DNA of 56,772 bases from Parabacteroides distasonis (GCA_015060925.1 SUXM01000017.1:1-56772), one strand, 5' to 3'. Positions 7,715-16,807 are shown, counted from the stretch's first letter. Translations and numbers: made by a program. The notes: a model not told the origin generated them from the letters alone.

Positions 7715-9520
7715 ATGAATTTGCCAAACGGACATACCCTTCAAAATGGAAAATATCGGATATCCCATGCCATTGGGCAGGGAGGGTTTGGTATCACTTA
7801 TAAAGGCGTTTGGTATACGGAGGTAAAAGGTGCATTGGGTACTGTACAAACAGAAGTCCCCATCTGTATAAAAGAGTACTTTTTTAAAGACTATTGTTAT
7901 AGAGACCCTGATTCTTTTGCTGTTAAAGTCCATTCTGAGACCGGGAAAACTCTTTTTCATAAATTCAAAGAGAAGTTAATCAAGGAGGCTAAGATCCTAT
8001 CTGAAGTTCATCATCCTCATATTGTGAATGTATTGGAGGTTTTTGAGGAACATCATACAGCATACATTGCTATGGAGTATATTCCGGGATGTTCACTTAA
8101 ATACATGATGGAAAAAGAGGGTGTATTACCGGAAGAAAAAGTTCTTAGATATATCCATCAGATAGGAGAAGCGCTTGATTTTGTTCATGACAAAAACATC
8201 CTGCATTTAGATATTAAACCGAGTAATATCCTTATTGATACTACAGGAAATGCTCGTCTAATAGATTTTGGTGTAAGTAAAAGGTATGACATAGAGCAAC
8301 AGGAAACTAGTACTACCTTGTTGACTTTATCAAAAGGATTTGCATCTATCGAACAATACGATGATGAAGGAATACTAAACTTCTCTCCATGTCCGGATAT
8401 CTATTCATTGGGTGCAACAATGTATAATTTACTAACAGGGAAAATACCTACAGAGTCTATTTTACGTGCAACCCGTCCTTTATCAGCTCCTTCTGAATTT
8501 AATAAGAATATATCTTCTAAAACAGAAGCTGCAATCATAAAAGCGATGCAAATTATTCCGGAGGATCGTTTCCAAACGATCAAGGAGATGTTGGCTTCAT
8601 TGGATATTCCAACGGAAGAAGTGTATGAAAATAGATGGAAAGAGGGATATAGCCAAGAAGATGATGATGAAACAACTATTTTAGGGACAGAGGAATCGGC
8701 TTCTCTTAATGAAGAAGACGATGATGTCACAATTGTAAAAGGAGAGGAAAGTCAGGATAATATAGTTGTTCCGAATAAAAAGAAAAAGGGTCTTTGGTTT
8801 ATTAGTTTGATAGTGGGATTCTCTCTCTTTTTTATCTGGATAAAAAAGGATAACAAGAACACATCCAATACAAATCAGGATTTTATAGCAGAGATAAAGG
8901 AAGTCAAAGATTCTATCAATAATTTTACTCTTGACACAATGCAAATTGAAAAAAAGAAAGATTCGATTAATGTATTGCATAAAGAAAAAGAGATAATAGT
9001 AGAAAAGAAACAAACGGAGAAAGAATTTAAAGAAAATAATATACCCGTAGTTAAGGAAGAATTAAAAAAAGAGAAAGAGCAAAAAGCTCAAGAAGAAAAG
9101 GCTTCTGAAGAGGTTATACAATGGGAATATTCCCAATTGGTCGCTTCCGGAAAAAGTAAGATGGAGCAATCTAATTTTGATGAAGCCCAAAAGGATTTCA
9201 ATAAAGCAAAAGAATTAAAGATAACGGAAGAGGTTATTCGTCTTTTGATTCTTTGTGGAGAGAAAGAGGCAGAGAAAAAATTAGCTGATCGAAAGGCTCA
9301 ATATGAAATGAAGAAAAGTTTTGGTAATTACACTATCGTAAGAAAGAAAGCGACTCAATTATATGGGGCTATTGATGTAGAAGCAAATGAGAAAATACCA
9401 TGTAAATATTTGAATGTAGGTATAGCAGAAAACGGACGAGCATTTGAACGTCAAGATGGTTTATATGATATTTTCAACAATGAAGGAGTTTTAATCAAGG
9501 AAGGAGCAACATATTATTAA
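7715..9520 (+). CDS. Transmembrane eukaryotic-type Ser/Thr protein kinase
   Basis: A 601-residue kinase. Cytoplasmic residues 14-295 form the catalytic domain: glycine loop GQGGFG (21-26), Lys53, Glu91, HLDIKPSN (Asp166, Asn171), DFG (184-186) and PDIYSLG. The HRD Arg is Leu, so it is a non-RD kinase and may not need activation-loop phosphorylation. An acidic linker (315-345) holds two similar segments containing DDET and DDVT. One transmembrane helix spans about 359-376. The extracytoplasmic part has a Lys/Glu-rich coiled coil and a C-terminal segment resembling a WG repeat. It lacks PASTA domains. The periplasmic half probably senses a signal; the outer-membrane genes just downstream are candidate partners. 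Confidence 0.9.
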   Translation: MNLPNGHTLQNGKYRISHAIGQGGFGITYKGVWYTEVKGALGTVQTEVPICIKEYFFKDYCYRDPDSFAVKVHSETGKTLFHKFKEKLIKEAKILSEVHHPHIVNVLEVFEEHHTAYIAMEYIPGCSLKYMMEKEGVLPEEKVLRYIHQIGEALDFVHDKNILHLDIKPSNILIDTTGNARLIDFGVSKRYDIEQQETSTTLLTLSKGFASIEQYDDEGILNFSPCPDIYSLGATMYNLLTGKIPTESILRATRPLSAPSEFNKNISSKTEAAIIKAMQIIPEDRFQTIKEMLASLDIPTEEVYENRWKEGYSQEDDDETTILGTEESASLNEEDDDVTIVKGEESQDNIVVPNKKKKGLWFISLIVGFSLFFIWIKKDNKNTSNTNQDFIAEIKEVKDSINNFTLDTMQIEKKKDSINVLHKEKEIIVEKKQTEKEFKENNIPVVKEELKKEKEQKAQEEKASEEVIQWEYSQLVASGKSKMEQSNFDEAQKDFNKAKELKITEEVIRLLILCGEKEAEKKLADRKAQYEMKKSFGNYTIVRKKATQLYGAIDVEANEKIPCKYLNVGIAENGRAFERQDGLYDIFNNEGVLIKEGATYY

Positions 9521-9527
9521 TTTATCC

Positions 9528-10475
9528 ATGAATAAACTTAAGTTTTTAATATACATTATGATTATGCTTCCTGTATGTCTACAGGCACAGCAAAAGGCGG
9601 AGTATAATATGAAAGGGGACGAGGCGATGAAACGCCTTGATTACAGTGATGCCAGAATGTGGTATGAAGAAGGGGTTGTTCAATGTGATTCTTATAGCAT
9701 TGGTCAATTAACAACCATTTGGTTATCCAATCTGCAAATGCGAGCATCCATGAGAAGTTTGATGAATAAATGTCTGAATTGTTTGAATGTGATGGCCAAT
9801 GAAAATGATACGACCTCAATGTCTAGATTAATCACCTATTATACAGAAGGTATAGGAACTCCTAAAAATGAAGAGTTGGCTCAATACTGGTATGAACAAT
9901 TGGAGCAATCTCGTAAACCAAAGGAATTAGATATAACGACATCTCCTACGGTTTCAACTCGACCTAAGGAACCCATGAAATTCTTTATAGGTTATTCCTA
10001 TTCCAACGAAGCTCCTGTTGGACTTACGGTAGGAGGTGTTAAATCCCGTTTAGGTTGGTATATTCGTTTCAGAACTAATCTAAAGTTTAATGATTACGAG
10101 GGCGAATGTAAAGGAGATGGGCAGATGGTAGGAACAGTTCCAGGAGGGCCTTTTATCCGTTTCACAAATAAGCAAAAGGTCAATAATTACGCTGGTGTTG
10201 CCGGTATCATTTTTAAATGTACCTCTTGGTTATATACTTCAGTAGGTGTGGGATATGGAAATCGTGAACTACTTTGTGAATATAAATCCATTGATGCGGT
10301 AGATCATAACAAAGAGACAAGCCATTGGTGCAAGCACGTTGATTATTCTTATACAGGCTTGGCCGGAGATTTGGATGTTATGGTTAAATTAGGATCTGTA
10401 TATGTGAGTGCAGGTTGTAACACATTAAACTTCAAATATGTTGATTTGAATGCTGGTGTAGGTCTATTCTTCTAA
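9528..10475 (+). CDS. Exported Sel1-like / outer-membrane-like protein
   Basis: A 315-residue protein with a clear signal peptide ending near QAQQ (about 21-22). The N-terminal third has TPR/Sel1-like helices (SRLITYYTEGIGTP, then AQYWYEQLE). From about 145 to the end the pattern changes to alternating hydrophobic and polar strands with many Gly and Tyr and a terminal Phe, as in small outer-membrane beta-barrels. It starts 8 bp after the kinase gene, so it is almost certainly co-expressed. It could connect the kinase periplasmic domain to the outer membrane. The beta-barrel call is inference from strand pattern. Confidence 0.65.
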   Translation: MNKLKFLIYIMIMLPVCLQAQQKAEYNMKGDEAMKRLDYSDARMWYEEGVVQCDSYSIGQLTTIWLSNLQMRASMRSLMNKCLNCLNVMANENDTTSMSRLITYYTEGIGTPKNEELAQYWYEQLEQSRKPKELDITTSPTVSTRPKEPMKFFIGYSYSNEAPVGLTVGGVKSRLGWYIRFRTNLKFNDYEGECKGDGQMVGTVPGGPFIRFTNKQKVNNYAGVAGIIFKCTSWLYTSVGVGYGNRELLCEYKSIDAVDHNKETSHWCKHVDYSYTGLAGDLDVMVKLGSVYVSAGCNTLNFKYVDLNAGVGLFF

Positions 10476-10487
10476 ATTTAGTATTGT

Positions 10488-12686
10488 ATGAAACGTTTAT
10501 ATAAAATCTTATTTGTGTTTATGTCTTTGTGGTTATCTAATTGTATTGATGATCCGGTCATGAATACGCAGTTACAAAATGGTATCGCTCCGGAGGTCTC
10601 TGAAACATCATTAGTAACGAAAGGGGCATCAACCATGACATTAAAAGCCCATATCATAAAAGAGAATGGTTCTCAAATTAAAGAATGTGGAATATGTTGG
10701 AGTCATATGTCAGAAAATTTACCACAGACAAACATCTATCAGAAACGATATAAGAAGTCATCTATCATAGAAAATAAAGAGTTTCAAGTTTCTTTAACTG
10801 ATTTGGATGACGATACTGATTATTATGTTTATGCATATGCCATCAATGAAAGTGATACAGCCTATTCTTCTGTAGGAGTGTATAAGACTGTCTTAGGAGT
10901 AGGGGAAGTCTATACTTGTCCGATAGACAGTCTGCATATCAAAGCAACCTCTGTGATTGTTAGTGGTAAAATCAAAGACAGGGGAGAGGGGATTGAACAA
11001 TTAGGGTTCTATTTGTCAGAGGATAACAACAAGCCTTCAGATAAAGATTCTATGATTTTGTATAAAGGAGATAATATACAGGAAATAGATTCTTTCAGCT
11101 GTCAGATTACGAATATCAAACCAAGTACCAAATATTATGTACGTTCATTTGCGACCAACCCATATGGAGAGTTCTCATTTAATGTAGATTCTTTCACAAC
11201 GACAGATGGTAAACCACGGTTAGGAATTCTTTCATTAGATAGTGTAAACTTCACATTTGCAGATTTTTCTGCGTGGTTGAAGAGTGAAGGTGATTCTTCC
11301 TTAACTGCATTTGGGTTCTGTTGGGGAACTATGGATGAACCAACCATAGAAGAAGCCGATACCATCCAATGTTCAGACATGGTAGAAAACAAATTCAGTG
11401 GACGGATAACAAGTTTGGAACCGAACAAAAAATATGTAGTCAAAGCCTATGCGACCAATATCTTTGGAACAGTTTATAGTGATAAAGAAAGCTTTTATCC
11501 CAAGAGCCAACTACCATCTGTCACTATGTATCCGATTCATGAAGATTCCGTTCAAAATGGATCTGCAGTTATCATAGGAATGTTACAAAACGAAGGCATG
11601 TCACCTGTTAGATCTATTGGATTCTGTTGGTCTACAACCAATAATAATCCTACAATTCTAGGACAGGATTGTTCATTTGAAGATATAGAGTTAGATAAAT
11701 TAGAAGATAAGAAGTATACGTACACATTAACTAACTTAAAGGGAGGAACAACTTATTATGTGAATACCTATGCCGTAAATGGAAGTGGTACTCAATATAG
11801 TGATGTGCAGTCGTTTACAACTCCACCTGTCTTAGTTGATAAGCAAATTTATCAAGGTACAAGACGTGTTTATTCTGCCGGATTTTCAGTGAATGAACAA
11901 GCCTTTATAGTCGGAGGAGATTTAGGAAGCGAACGAACCAATGAGGTTTATGAATATAATTTAGATTTGGATGAATGGAGTTTGTCTGCACCGTATGCAG
12001 AAGCTTATTCCCAAATGGCTACAAGTGTAAGCAATGGTAGTGCTTTCGTTATGGGAGGAACTGATAATTCTTTATATGCAACTGAATGTCAACAGTATAT
12101 ATCTTCATCTAATATATGGATACCTTTAGTCTCATTGCCTGAAGGAAAAGGACGCTATGATGCCATTAGTTTTGTATATAAAGATTTTCTTTATCTGTTA
12201 GGAGGAATTACCCGTGCAGGTTATTCACGTGAATTATGGAAATATACTGGGGATGAATGGAAAATGATGAATGAGAATTTTCCTGTCAACCAGCAAAGAG
12301 GTATTGTTTTAGTGGCGAATGACACCGTATATGCCGGATTAGGAAATAATGCAGGTTTAAGGAAAGGATTCTGGATGTCAACAGACAGTTTGATCGTATG
12401 GGAAGATGTACCAGGTACATTACCTTATAATATAGGAAATATCTCAGCAGCTGTCCATTATACAAATGAACAATGGAACAGTTTCTTCATGATTGATAAC
12501 AACGGGAAGATTTGGGAATATAATTTATCTGATAAAGAATGGATTGAGCATCAGACGACCTTGAAACGCATGAATAATTATCACATGTTTATTCTAAAAG
12601 GTAAAATTTATATCTTAGGTCAAGATCGTTTTGAAAGTAACTTCTTTATGATGTATGATCCTGTATGGGATCCACGAAAAAAATAG
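10488..12686 (+). CDS. Large lipoprotein with FN3-like and kelch-like repeats
   Basis: A 732-residue lipoprotein. The signal ends at LSNC (Cys19), and the mature N-terminus CIDD carries acidic residues like the Bacteroidetes surface-export signal. Residues about 35-446 contain four repeated beta-sandwich units, each ending in a Y-V-x-A-Y/F-A-x-N segment and TYYV-like strands, typical of the FN3-like repeats of Bacteroidetes lipoproteins. Residues about 450-732 have kelch-like blades with repeated GG motifs (FIVGGD, FVMGGT, YLLGGI), implying a beta-propeller. It is the last gene of the island and probably an outer-surface binding or sensing component. Ligand unknown. Confidence 0.78.
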   Translation: MKRLYKILFVFMSLWLSNCIDDPVMNTQLQNGIAPEVSETSLVTKGASTMTLKAHIIKENGSQIKECGICWSHMSENLPQTNIYQKRYKKSSIIENKEFQVSLTDLDDDTDYYVYAYAINESDTAYSSVGVYKTVLGVGEVYTCPIDSLHIKATSVIVSGKIKDRGEGIEQLGFYLSEDNNKPSDKDSMILYKGDNIQEIDSFSCQITNIKPSTKYYVRSFATNPYGEFSFNVDSFTTTDGKPRLGILSLDSVNFTFADFSAWLKSEGDSSLTAFGFCWGTMDEPTIEEADTIQCSDMVENKFSGRITSLEPNKKYVVKAYATNIFGTVYSDKESFYPKSQLPSVTMYPIHEDSVQNGSAVIIGMLQNEGMSPVRSIGFCWSTTNNNPTILGQDCSFEDIELDKLEDKKYTYTLTNLKGGTTYYVNTYAVNGSGTQYSDVQSFTTPPVLVDKQIYQGTRRVYSAGFSVNEQAFIVGGDLGSERTNEVYEYNLDLDEWSLSAPYAEAYSQMATSVSNGSAFVMGGTDNSLYATECQQYISSSNIWIPLVSLPEGKGRYDAISFVYKDFLYLLGGITRAGYSRELWKYTGDEWKMMNENFPVNQQRGIVLVANDTVYAGLGNNAGLRKGFWMSTDSLIVWEDVPGTLPYNIGNISAAVHYTNEQWNSFFMIDNNGKIWEYNLSDKEWIEHQTTLKRMNNYHMFILKGKIYILGQDRFESNFFMMYDPVWDPRKK

Positions 12687-12698
12687 GTAAATATAAAT

Positions 12699-12730
12699 GC
12701 CCGTATATAACTTCACAGTTACATACGGGC
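12699..12730 (+). terminator. Stem-loop at the end of the signalling island
   Basis: GCCCGTAT and ATACGGGC form an 8-bp outer stem, and TAACT/AGTTA extends it after one mismatch. No T-run follows, so it may stabilise the mRNA end or work as a weak terminator. It lies just after the lipoprotein stop. Confidence 0.55.
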
Positions 12731-12878
12731 CAAACAAATAACAAACTCTACTTATATGAAAAAACAAATACTACTCATTTCTTTATTCATATAACAACGA
12801 TCATACAGGATTGTTTACCATGTAGAGATAATTTTTATCTAAAAAATATAATTACGATTATGTTAAATAAGTTTGTCT

Positions 12879-13691
12879 ATGATCTGTTTTCCTAATGCAA
12901 AAATAAATTTGGGGCTAAATATCGTGAGTAAACGCCCTGATGGTTATCATAACATAGAAACAATTTTTTACCCTATTCCTGTAAAGGATGCTTTGGAGGT
13001 CGTGAATGCGGAAGTATTTTCGTTTAATCAGACAGGTATCTTGATTGATGCTCCGATTGAAAAAAATTTGGTTGTAAAAGCTTTGAATGTGCTGAAGAAC
13101 AAAAAATATGAAATTCCAGAGTTGGAAGTTCACTTGTTAAAAGCAATCCCTTTTGGTGCAGGTTTAGGCGGTGGATCAGCTGATGCAGCGTTTATGTTGA
13201 AGCTTGTGAATGATTATGCCAAGTTAGGTTTGTCATTGGATGAATTGGAGACAATAGCTGCCTCTATTGGTGCTGATTGCCCATTTTTTATACAGAACAA
13301 GCCTGTCTTTGCAACAGGTACAGGCAATATATTTGAGCCGGTAGAATTATCGTTGGATTCCTATTATTTATGTTTGGTCAAACCGGATGTAGCAGTCTCA
13401 ACCCCTGAAGCTTACTCAATGGTCACTCCGAAATATCCGGATGTATCTTTGAAAGAGATTATAAAGAAACCTGTTTCGACATGGAAAGATTGGATGCTTA
13501 ATGATTTTGAAGAGAGTGTGTTTCCTAAATACCCCATTATCAAAGAGATAAAAGAGACCTTGTATAAGCAAGGCGCTGTTTATGCCTCTATGTCTGGATC
13601 TGGTTCATCCGTATTTGGTTTATTTGAGAAAGAGACCGACCTTAAACATCTGTTTACTAACTGTTTTGTTTGGGAGGGTTCCATGCGATGA
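12879..13691 (+). CDS. ispE: 4-diphosphocytidyl-2-C-methyl-D-erythritol kinase
   Basis: GHMP-family kinase of the MEP isoprenoid pathway that phosphorylates the 2-hydroxyl of CDP-methylerythritol. The substrate-binding start PNAKINLGL, then RPDGYH, and the ATP-binding loop PFGAGLGGGSADAA (about 90-103) are diagnostic, as is the late SGSGSSVFG. The frame is open from a TTG at 12873, but the ATG at 12879 gives the usual MICFPNAK start. About 270 residues is the normal length. Its stop overlaps the start of ygiQ by 4 bp. Confidence 0.95.
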   Translation: MICFPNAKINLGLNIVSKRPDGYHNIETIFYPIPVKDALEVVNAEVFSFNQTGILIDAPIEKNLVVKALNVLKNKKYEIPELEVHLLKAIPFGAGLGGGSADAAFMLKLVNDYAKLGLSLDELETIAASIGADCPFFIQNKPVFATGTGNIFEPVELSLDSYYLCLVKPDVAVSTPEAYSMVTPKYPDVSLKEIIKKPVSTWKDWMLNDFEESVFPKYPIIKEIKETLYKQGAVYASMSGSGSSVFGLFEKETDLKHLFTNCFVWEGSMR

Positions 13692-15508
13692 GCAGTTACT
13701 CTTATAAAATGGACGCCTGGTTACCTACTACGAAGAAAGAGGTTGACGCTCGTGGATGGGATTATATAGATGTGATACTCTTCACAGGAGATGCTTATGT
13801 AGATCATCCATCATTTGGGGCGGCAGTTATTGGAAGGACACTTGAAGCCTTAGGATTACGGGTGGCGATAGTCCCCCAACCTGATTGGCGAGGAGACTAT
13901 CGGGACTTTAAGAAGTTGGGAGCCCCTCGCCTCTTCTTTGGTGTTTCAGCCGGTGCCATGGATTCGATGATTAACCATTACACTGCCAACAAGCGTCTGC
14001 GGAGTGATGATGCCTACACTCCAGATCGTCGTGCAGGCATGCGTCCTGATTACCCCAGCATTGTCTATACAAAAATACTCAAAGAATTATATCCGGACAT
14101 TCCGGTGGTATTAGGCGGTATTGAAGCCTCACTTCGGCGTCTTACCCACTATGACTATTGGCAGGACAAACTATTGCCTGGAATTTTAAAGGAAAGTCCG
14201 GCAGACCTTCTGATTTATGGGATGGGAGAACTTCCTTTGAAAGAATTGGTTGCTCGTTTACAGAATGGTATCCCCTTCCATCAAATTCGGGACATCAGAC
14301 AGACCGCTTACCTTGCTGACGAAGTGGAGATTCAGCCGGAGGATGTACAGCTCTTCTCGCATGAAGAATGTTTGCGTGACAAGTTGAAACAGGCGAAGAA
14401 CTTCAAACATATAGAGGAAGAATCCAACAAACAACAGGCATCCCGTATCTTACAACGGGTTGGGAAGCAAACGATTGTGGTCAATCCCCCATTCCCTCCG
14501 ATGACAGAAGAAGAGATCGATGCTTCGTTTGACCTGCCTTATACCCGATTACCTCACCCTAAGTATAAAGGGAAGGTTATCCCCGCATTTGAGATGATCA
14601 AATTTTCAGTCAATGTCCATCGGGGATGTTTTGGAGGCTGTGCCTTTTGTACCATCTCTGCCCACCAAGGTAAGTTTATCGCCTCCCGAAGTAAGCAATC
14701 CATCCTAAAAGAGGTCAAGCAAATCATCAATATGCCTGACTTTAAAGGTTATTTAAGTGATTTGGGAGGTCCTTCTGCCAATATGTACCAGATGAAAGGA
14801 AAGAATCCGGAAATCTGTGCCAAATGTAAGAAACCCTCCTGCATCTCCCCTTCCGTATGTAAGAACTTACAGGCAGACCATACCCCTCTGTTGGAGGTTT
14901 ATAAAGAGGTTGACCACCTGCCGGAGATTAAGCGTTCCTTCATCGGCAGTGGTGTACGTTATGACCTCCTCCTACATCGGTATGAAGATAACAAATTGAA
15001 TAAAGCAGCACAGAGCTATACCGAAGAGTTGATTGCCCGCCATGTGTCGGGACGGCTGAAAGTGGCACCAGAACATACCGAAGAGGGTGTATTGAAGATG
15101 ATGCGTAAACCCCCATTTGAACAGTTTGGGCAGTTCAAGAAAATCTTTGACCGCATAAATAGTCAATATGGTTTGAACCAACAGCTTATCCCCTATTTTA
15201 TCTCCAGCCATCCGGGATGTACGGAGGCTGATATGGCTCAGTTAGCGATCCAGACAAAGCGCTTGCATTTCCAATTGGAGCAGGTACAAGATTTCACCCC
15301 TACTCCCATGACGTTGGCGACCGAGATGTATTATACCGGTTACCATCCCTATACTTTGGAAAAGGTCTATACCGCCCGCAGTAAAGAACAGAAGTTAGCA
15401 CAACGACAGTTCTTCTTTTGGTATAAATCGGAATATCGCCGCCAGATCATGCAGGCATTGCAACGAATGGGACGAAAGGATTTGGTCAATAAACTATTTG
15501 GCAAATAA
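13688..15508 (+). CDS. ygiQ: YgiQ-family radical SAM protein
   Basis: A radical SAM protein of about 606 residues with an N-terminal cobalamin-binding-like region and the cluster motif CFGGCAFC (CxxxCxxC, near residue 315). The conserved start MDAWLPTTKKE and the C-terminal FTPTPMTLATEMYYTG are typical of YgiQ. Its substrate is not established. The frame is open from a TTG at 13670, but ATG 13688 overlaps the ispE stop as ATGA and is preferred. Codon usage is richer in GC than in the signalling island upstream, in line with a conserved housekeeping gene. Confidence 0.93.
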   Translation: MSSYSYKMDAWLPTTKKEVDARGWDYIDVILFTGDAYVDHPSFGAAVIGRTLEALGLRVAIVPQPDWRGDYRDFKKLGAPRLFFGVSAGAMDSMINHYTANKRLRSDDAYTPDRRAGMRPDYPSIVYTKILKELYPDIPVVLGGIEASLRRLTHYDYWQDKLLPGILKESPADLLIYGMGELPLKELVARLQNGIPFHQIRDIRQTAYLADEVEIQPEDVQLFSHEECLRDKLKQAKNFKHIEEESNKQQASRILQRVGKQTIVVNPPFPPMTEEEIDASFDLPYTRLPHPKYKGKVIPAFEMIKFSVNVHRGCFGGCAFCTISAHQGKFIASRSKQSILKEVKQIINMPDFKGYLSDLGGPSANMYQMKGKNPEICAKCKKPSCISPSVCKNLQADHTPLLEVYKEVDHLPEIKRSFIGSGVRYDLLLHRYEDNKLNKAAQSYTEELIARHVSGRLKVAPEHTEEGVLKMMRKPPFEQFGQFKKIFDRINSQYGLNQQLIPYFISSHPGCTEADMAQLAIQTKRLHFQLEQVQDFTPTPMTLATEMYYTGYHPYTLEKVYTARSKEQKLAQRQFFFWYKSEYRRQIMQALQRMGRKDLVNKLFGK

Positions 15509-15510
15509 GA

Positions 15511-15554
15511 AAGGGGCAACCGGATTAACATCCAATTGCCCCTTCCCTGTTTTT
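15511..15554. terminator. Bidirectional intrinsic terminator between ygiQ and ridA
   Basis: AAGGGGCAA and TTGCCCCTT form a perfect 9-bp stem with a 16-nt loop between two converging genes. On the plus strand a T-rich stretch follows after a few bases. Confidence 0.8.
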
Positions 15555-15563
15555 CTATACTTG

Positions 15564-15944
15564 TCAATCTTTTACGGCAATAATTTCAATTTCAACCAAA
15601 CCGTTTTTAGGCAACGTTTTCACAGCCACAGCCGAACGAGCCGGGAATGTGCCGGTGAATTGTTGTGCATACACCTCATTCATCACTGCGAAGTCAGCCA
15701 TATCTGCCAAGAACACAGTAGTCTTCACTACATTATCAATAGTCAAACCGGCTTCAGCCAAAATAGCATGGATGTTTTTGAAAGCCTGTTCAGTCTGTTC
15801 TTTTACACCACCTTCTACAAAATTACCGGTTGAAGGATCCAATCCTAATTGACCGGAAGCGAAAAGCATATTACCTGCCTGTATAGCCTGGCTATAAGGA
15901 CCAATGGCTGCAGGAGCATTGTTAGTTGCAATAACTTTTTTCAT
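15564..15944 (-). CDS. ridA: RidA-family enamine/imine deaminase
   Basis: A 126-residue protein covering the whole YjgF/YER057c/UK114 fold. AIGPYSQAI at the start, ASGQLGLDP, and PARSAVAV with the catalytic Arg near residue 104 are the family marks. It hydrolyses reactive enamine/imine intermediates released by PLP enzymes such as threonine dehydratase. It lies 94 bp downstream of rlmB on the same strand. The gap holds a three-unit array of the 17-bp element described separately. Confidence 0.95.
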   Translation of the reverse strand: MKKVIATNNAPAAIGPYSQAIQAGNMLFASGQLGLDPSTGNFVEGGVKEQTEQAFKNIHAILAEAGLTIDNVVKTTVFLADMADFAVMNEVYAQQFTGTFPARSAVAVKTLPKNGLVEIEIIAVKD

Positions 15945-15983
15945 GTTGTATGTAATCCTTTATAAAATTAATAGTAGACTCTT

Positions 15984-16043
15984 ATTTCATCCGATGTATT
16001 TTGATTTACATCGGAGGTAACTTAAACTTACATCGGAGTTATT
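15984..16043. repeat. Phased 17-bp dyad element array, site A (three units)
   Basis: Units start at 15984, 16005 and 16027, so the spacing is 21 and 22 bp. The clearest unit contains TTACATCGGAGGTAA (16006-16020). The first has the core CATCCGATGTA and the third TTACATCGGAGTTA. The last unit runs into the stop codon of rlmB. The array lies 40-100 bp upstream of ridA. Related arrays occur at sites B and C. Confidence 0.8.
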
Positions 16044-16779
16044 CCTGCATACGCTGACGTACCACCTCATAAATCAAAATGGAAGAGGCGACAGAAACAT
16101 TCAAGGAGCCGATCGTACCGAACTGAGGAATCTTTACCATACTGTCACAGATACGCAAATTGTCCATCGACACACCTGTATCCTCTGCACCCATCACGAT
16201 GGCTACCGGCCCTTCATATCGGATGGAAGTATAGTTTTCATACGCCTTTTCGCTGGCCGCATATACCTTTACCCCTGATTCTTGAAGGAAACGAATTGCT
16301 TGGTTGATACTTTTCTCTTTACATACCGGCAAGACATGTAATGCCCCCGCAGATGTTTTGATCGCATCGGCATTGACCGTCACGCTTCCTTTGGATGGGA
16401 TGACGATCGCATCCACTCCGGCACATTCGCATGTACGAGCGATCGCACCAAAATTACGAACATCAGTGATACCGTCCAACAAGACGATGAAAGGATTCTT
16501 ACCCTGTTCGTAAAGAAAAGGGATAATATCTTCCAGGCGTTGGTAGGAAACAGCAGGAATAAAAGCGATGACACCTTGGTGGTTCTTACGGGTTAGGCGA
16601 TCCAACCGTTCGGCCGGCACACGTTGAACAGGTATATCACGACCTTTCAACACACTGAATAGCTCCCGAGACAGTTCCCCTTGCAATTCACGTTTGACCA
16701 AAATCTTATCAATCTCTTTATCAGCCTGTATTGCTTCTATCACGGCACGAATGCCAAACACCATTTCGTTTTCTTTCAT
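16039..16779 (-). CDS. rlmB: 23S rRNA 2'-O-ribose methyltransferase, TrmH/RlmB type
   Basis: A 246-residue SPOUT methyltransferase. The N-terminal substrate-binding region (about 1-80) starts with VFGIRAVIEAI. The SPOUT domain shows DGITDVRNFGAIART (motif 1), VMGAEDTG (motif 2) and SLNVSVASSILIYE (motif 3, knotted SAM site). Length and start fit RlmB, which methylates G2251 of 23S rRNA; the exact target is by family analogy. Confidence 0.9.
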   Translation of the reverse strand: MKENEMVFGIRAVIEAIQADKEIDKILVKRELQGELSRELFSVLKGRDIPVQRVPAERLDRLTRKNHQGVIAFIPAVSYQRLEDIIPFLYEQGKNPFIVLLDGITDVRNFGAIARTCECAGVDAIVIPSKGSVTVNADAIKTSAGALHVLPVCKEKSINQAIRFLQESGVKVYAASEKAYENYTSIRYEGPVAIVMGAEDTGVSMDNLRICDSMVKIPQFGTIGSLNVSVASSILIYEVVRQRMQE

Positions 16780-16799
16780 CTCAGTCTTATTTTATGGAG

Positions 16800-16807
16800 C
16801 AAAGATA
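16800..16807 (-). promoter_or_regulatory. Putative -7 element of rlmB
   Basis: CAAAGATA on the plus strand reads TATCTTTG on the minus strand, matching TAnnTTTG, 20 bp before the rlmB start. No clear -33 element is seen. Confidence 0.5.

Noticed and set aside
4968..12686. Type VI or type VII secretion regulatory locus
   Set aside because: FHA, PP2C and kinase genes often regulate these systems, but no tube, sheath, baseplate, ATPase or WXG100 gene occurs in the window.
12665..12895. 76-residue plus-strand frame after the lipoprotein
   Set aside because: It overlaps the lipoprotein end and a stem-loop and has no protein-like composition.
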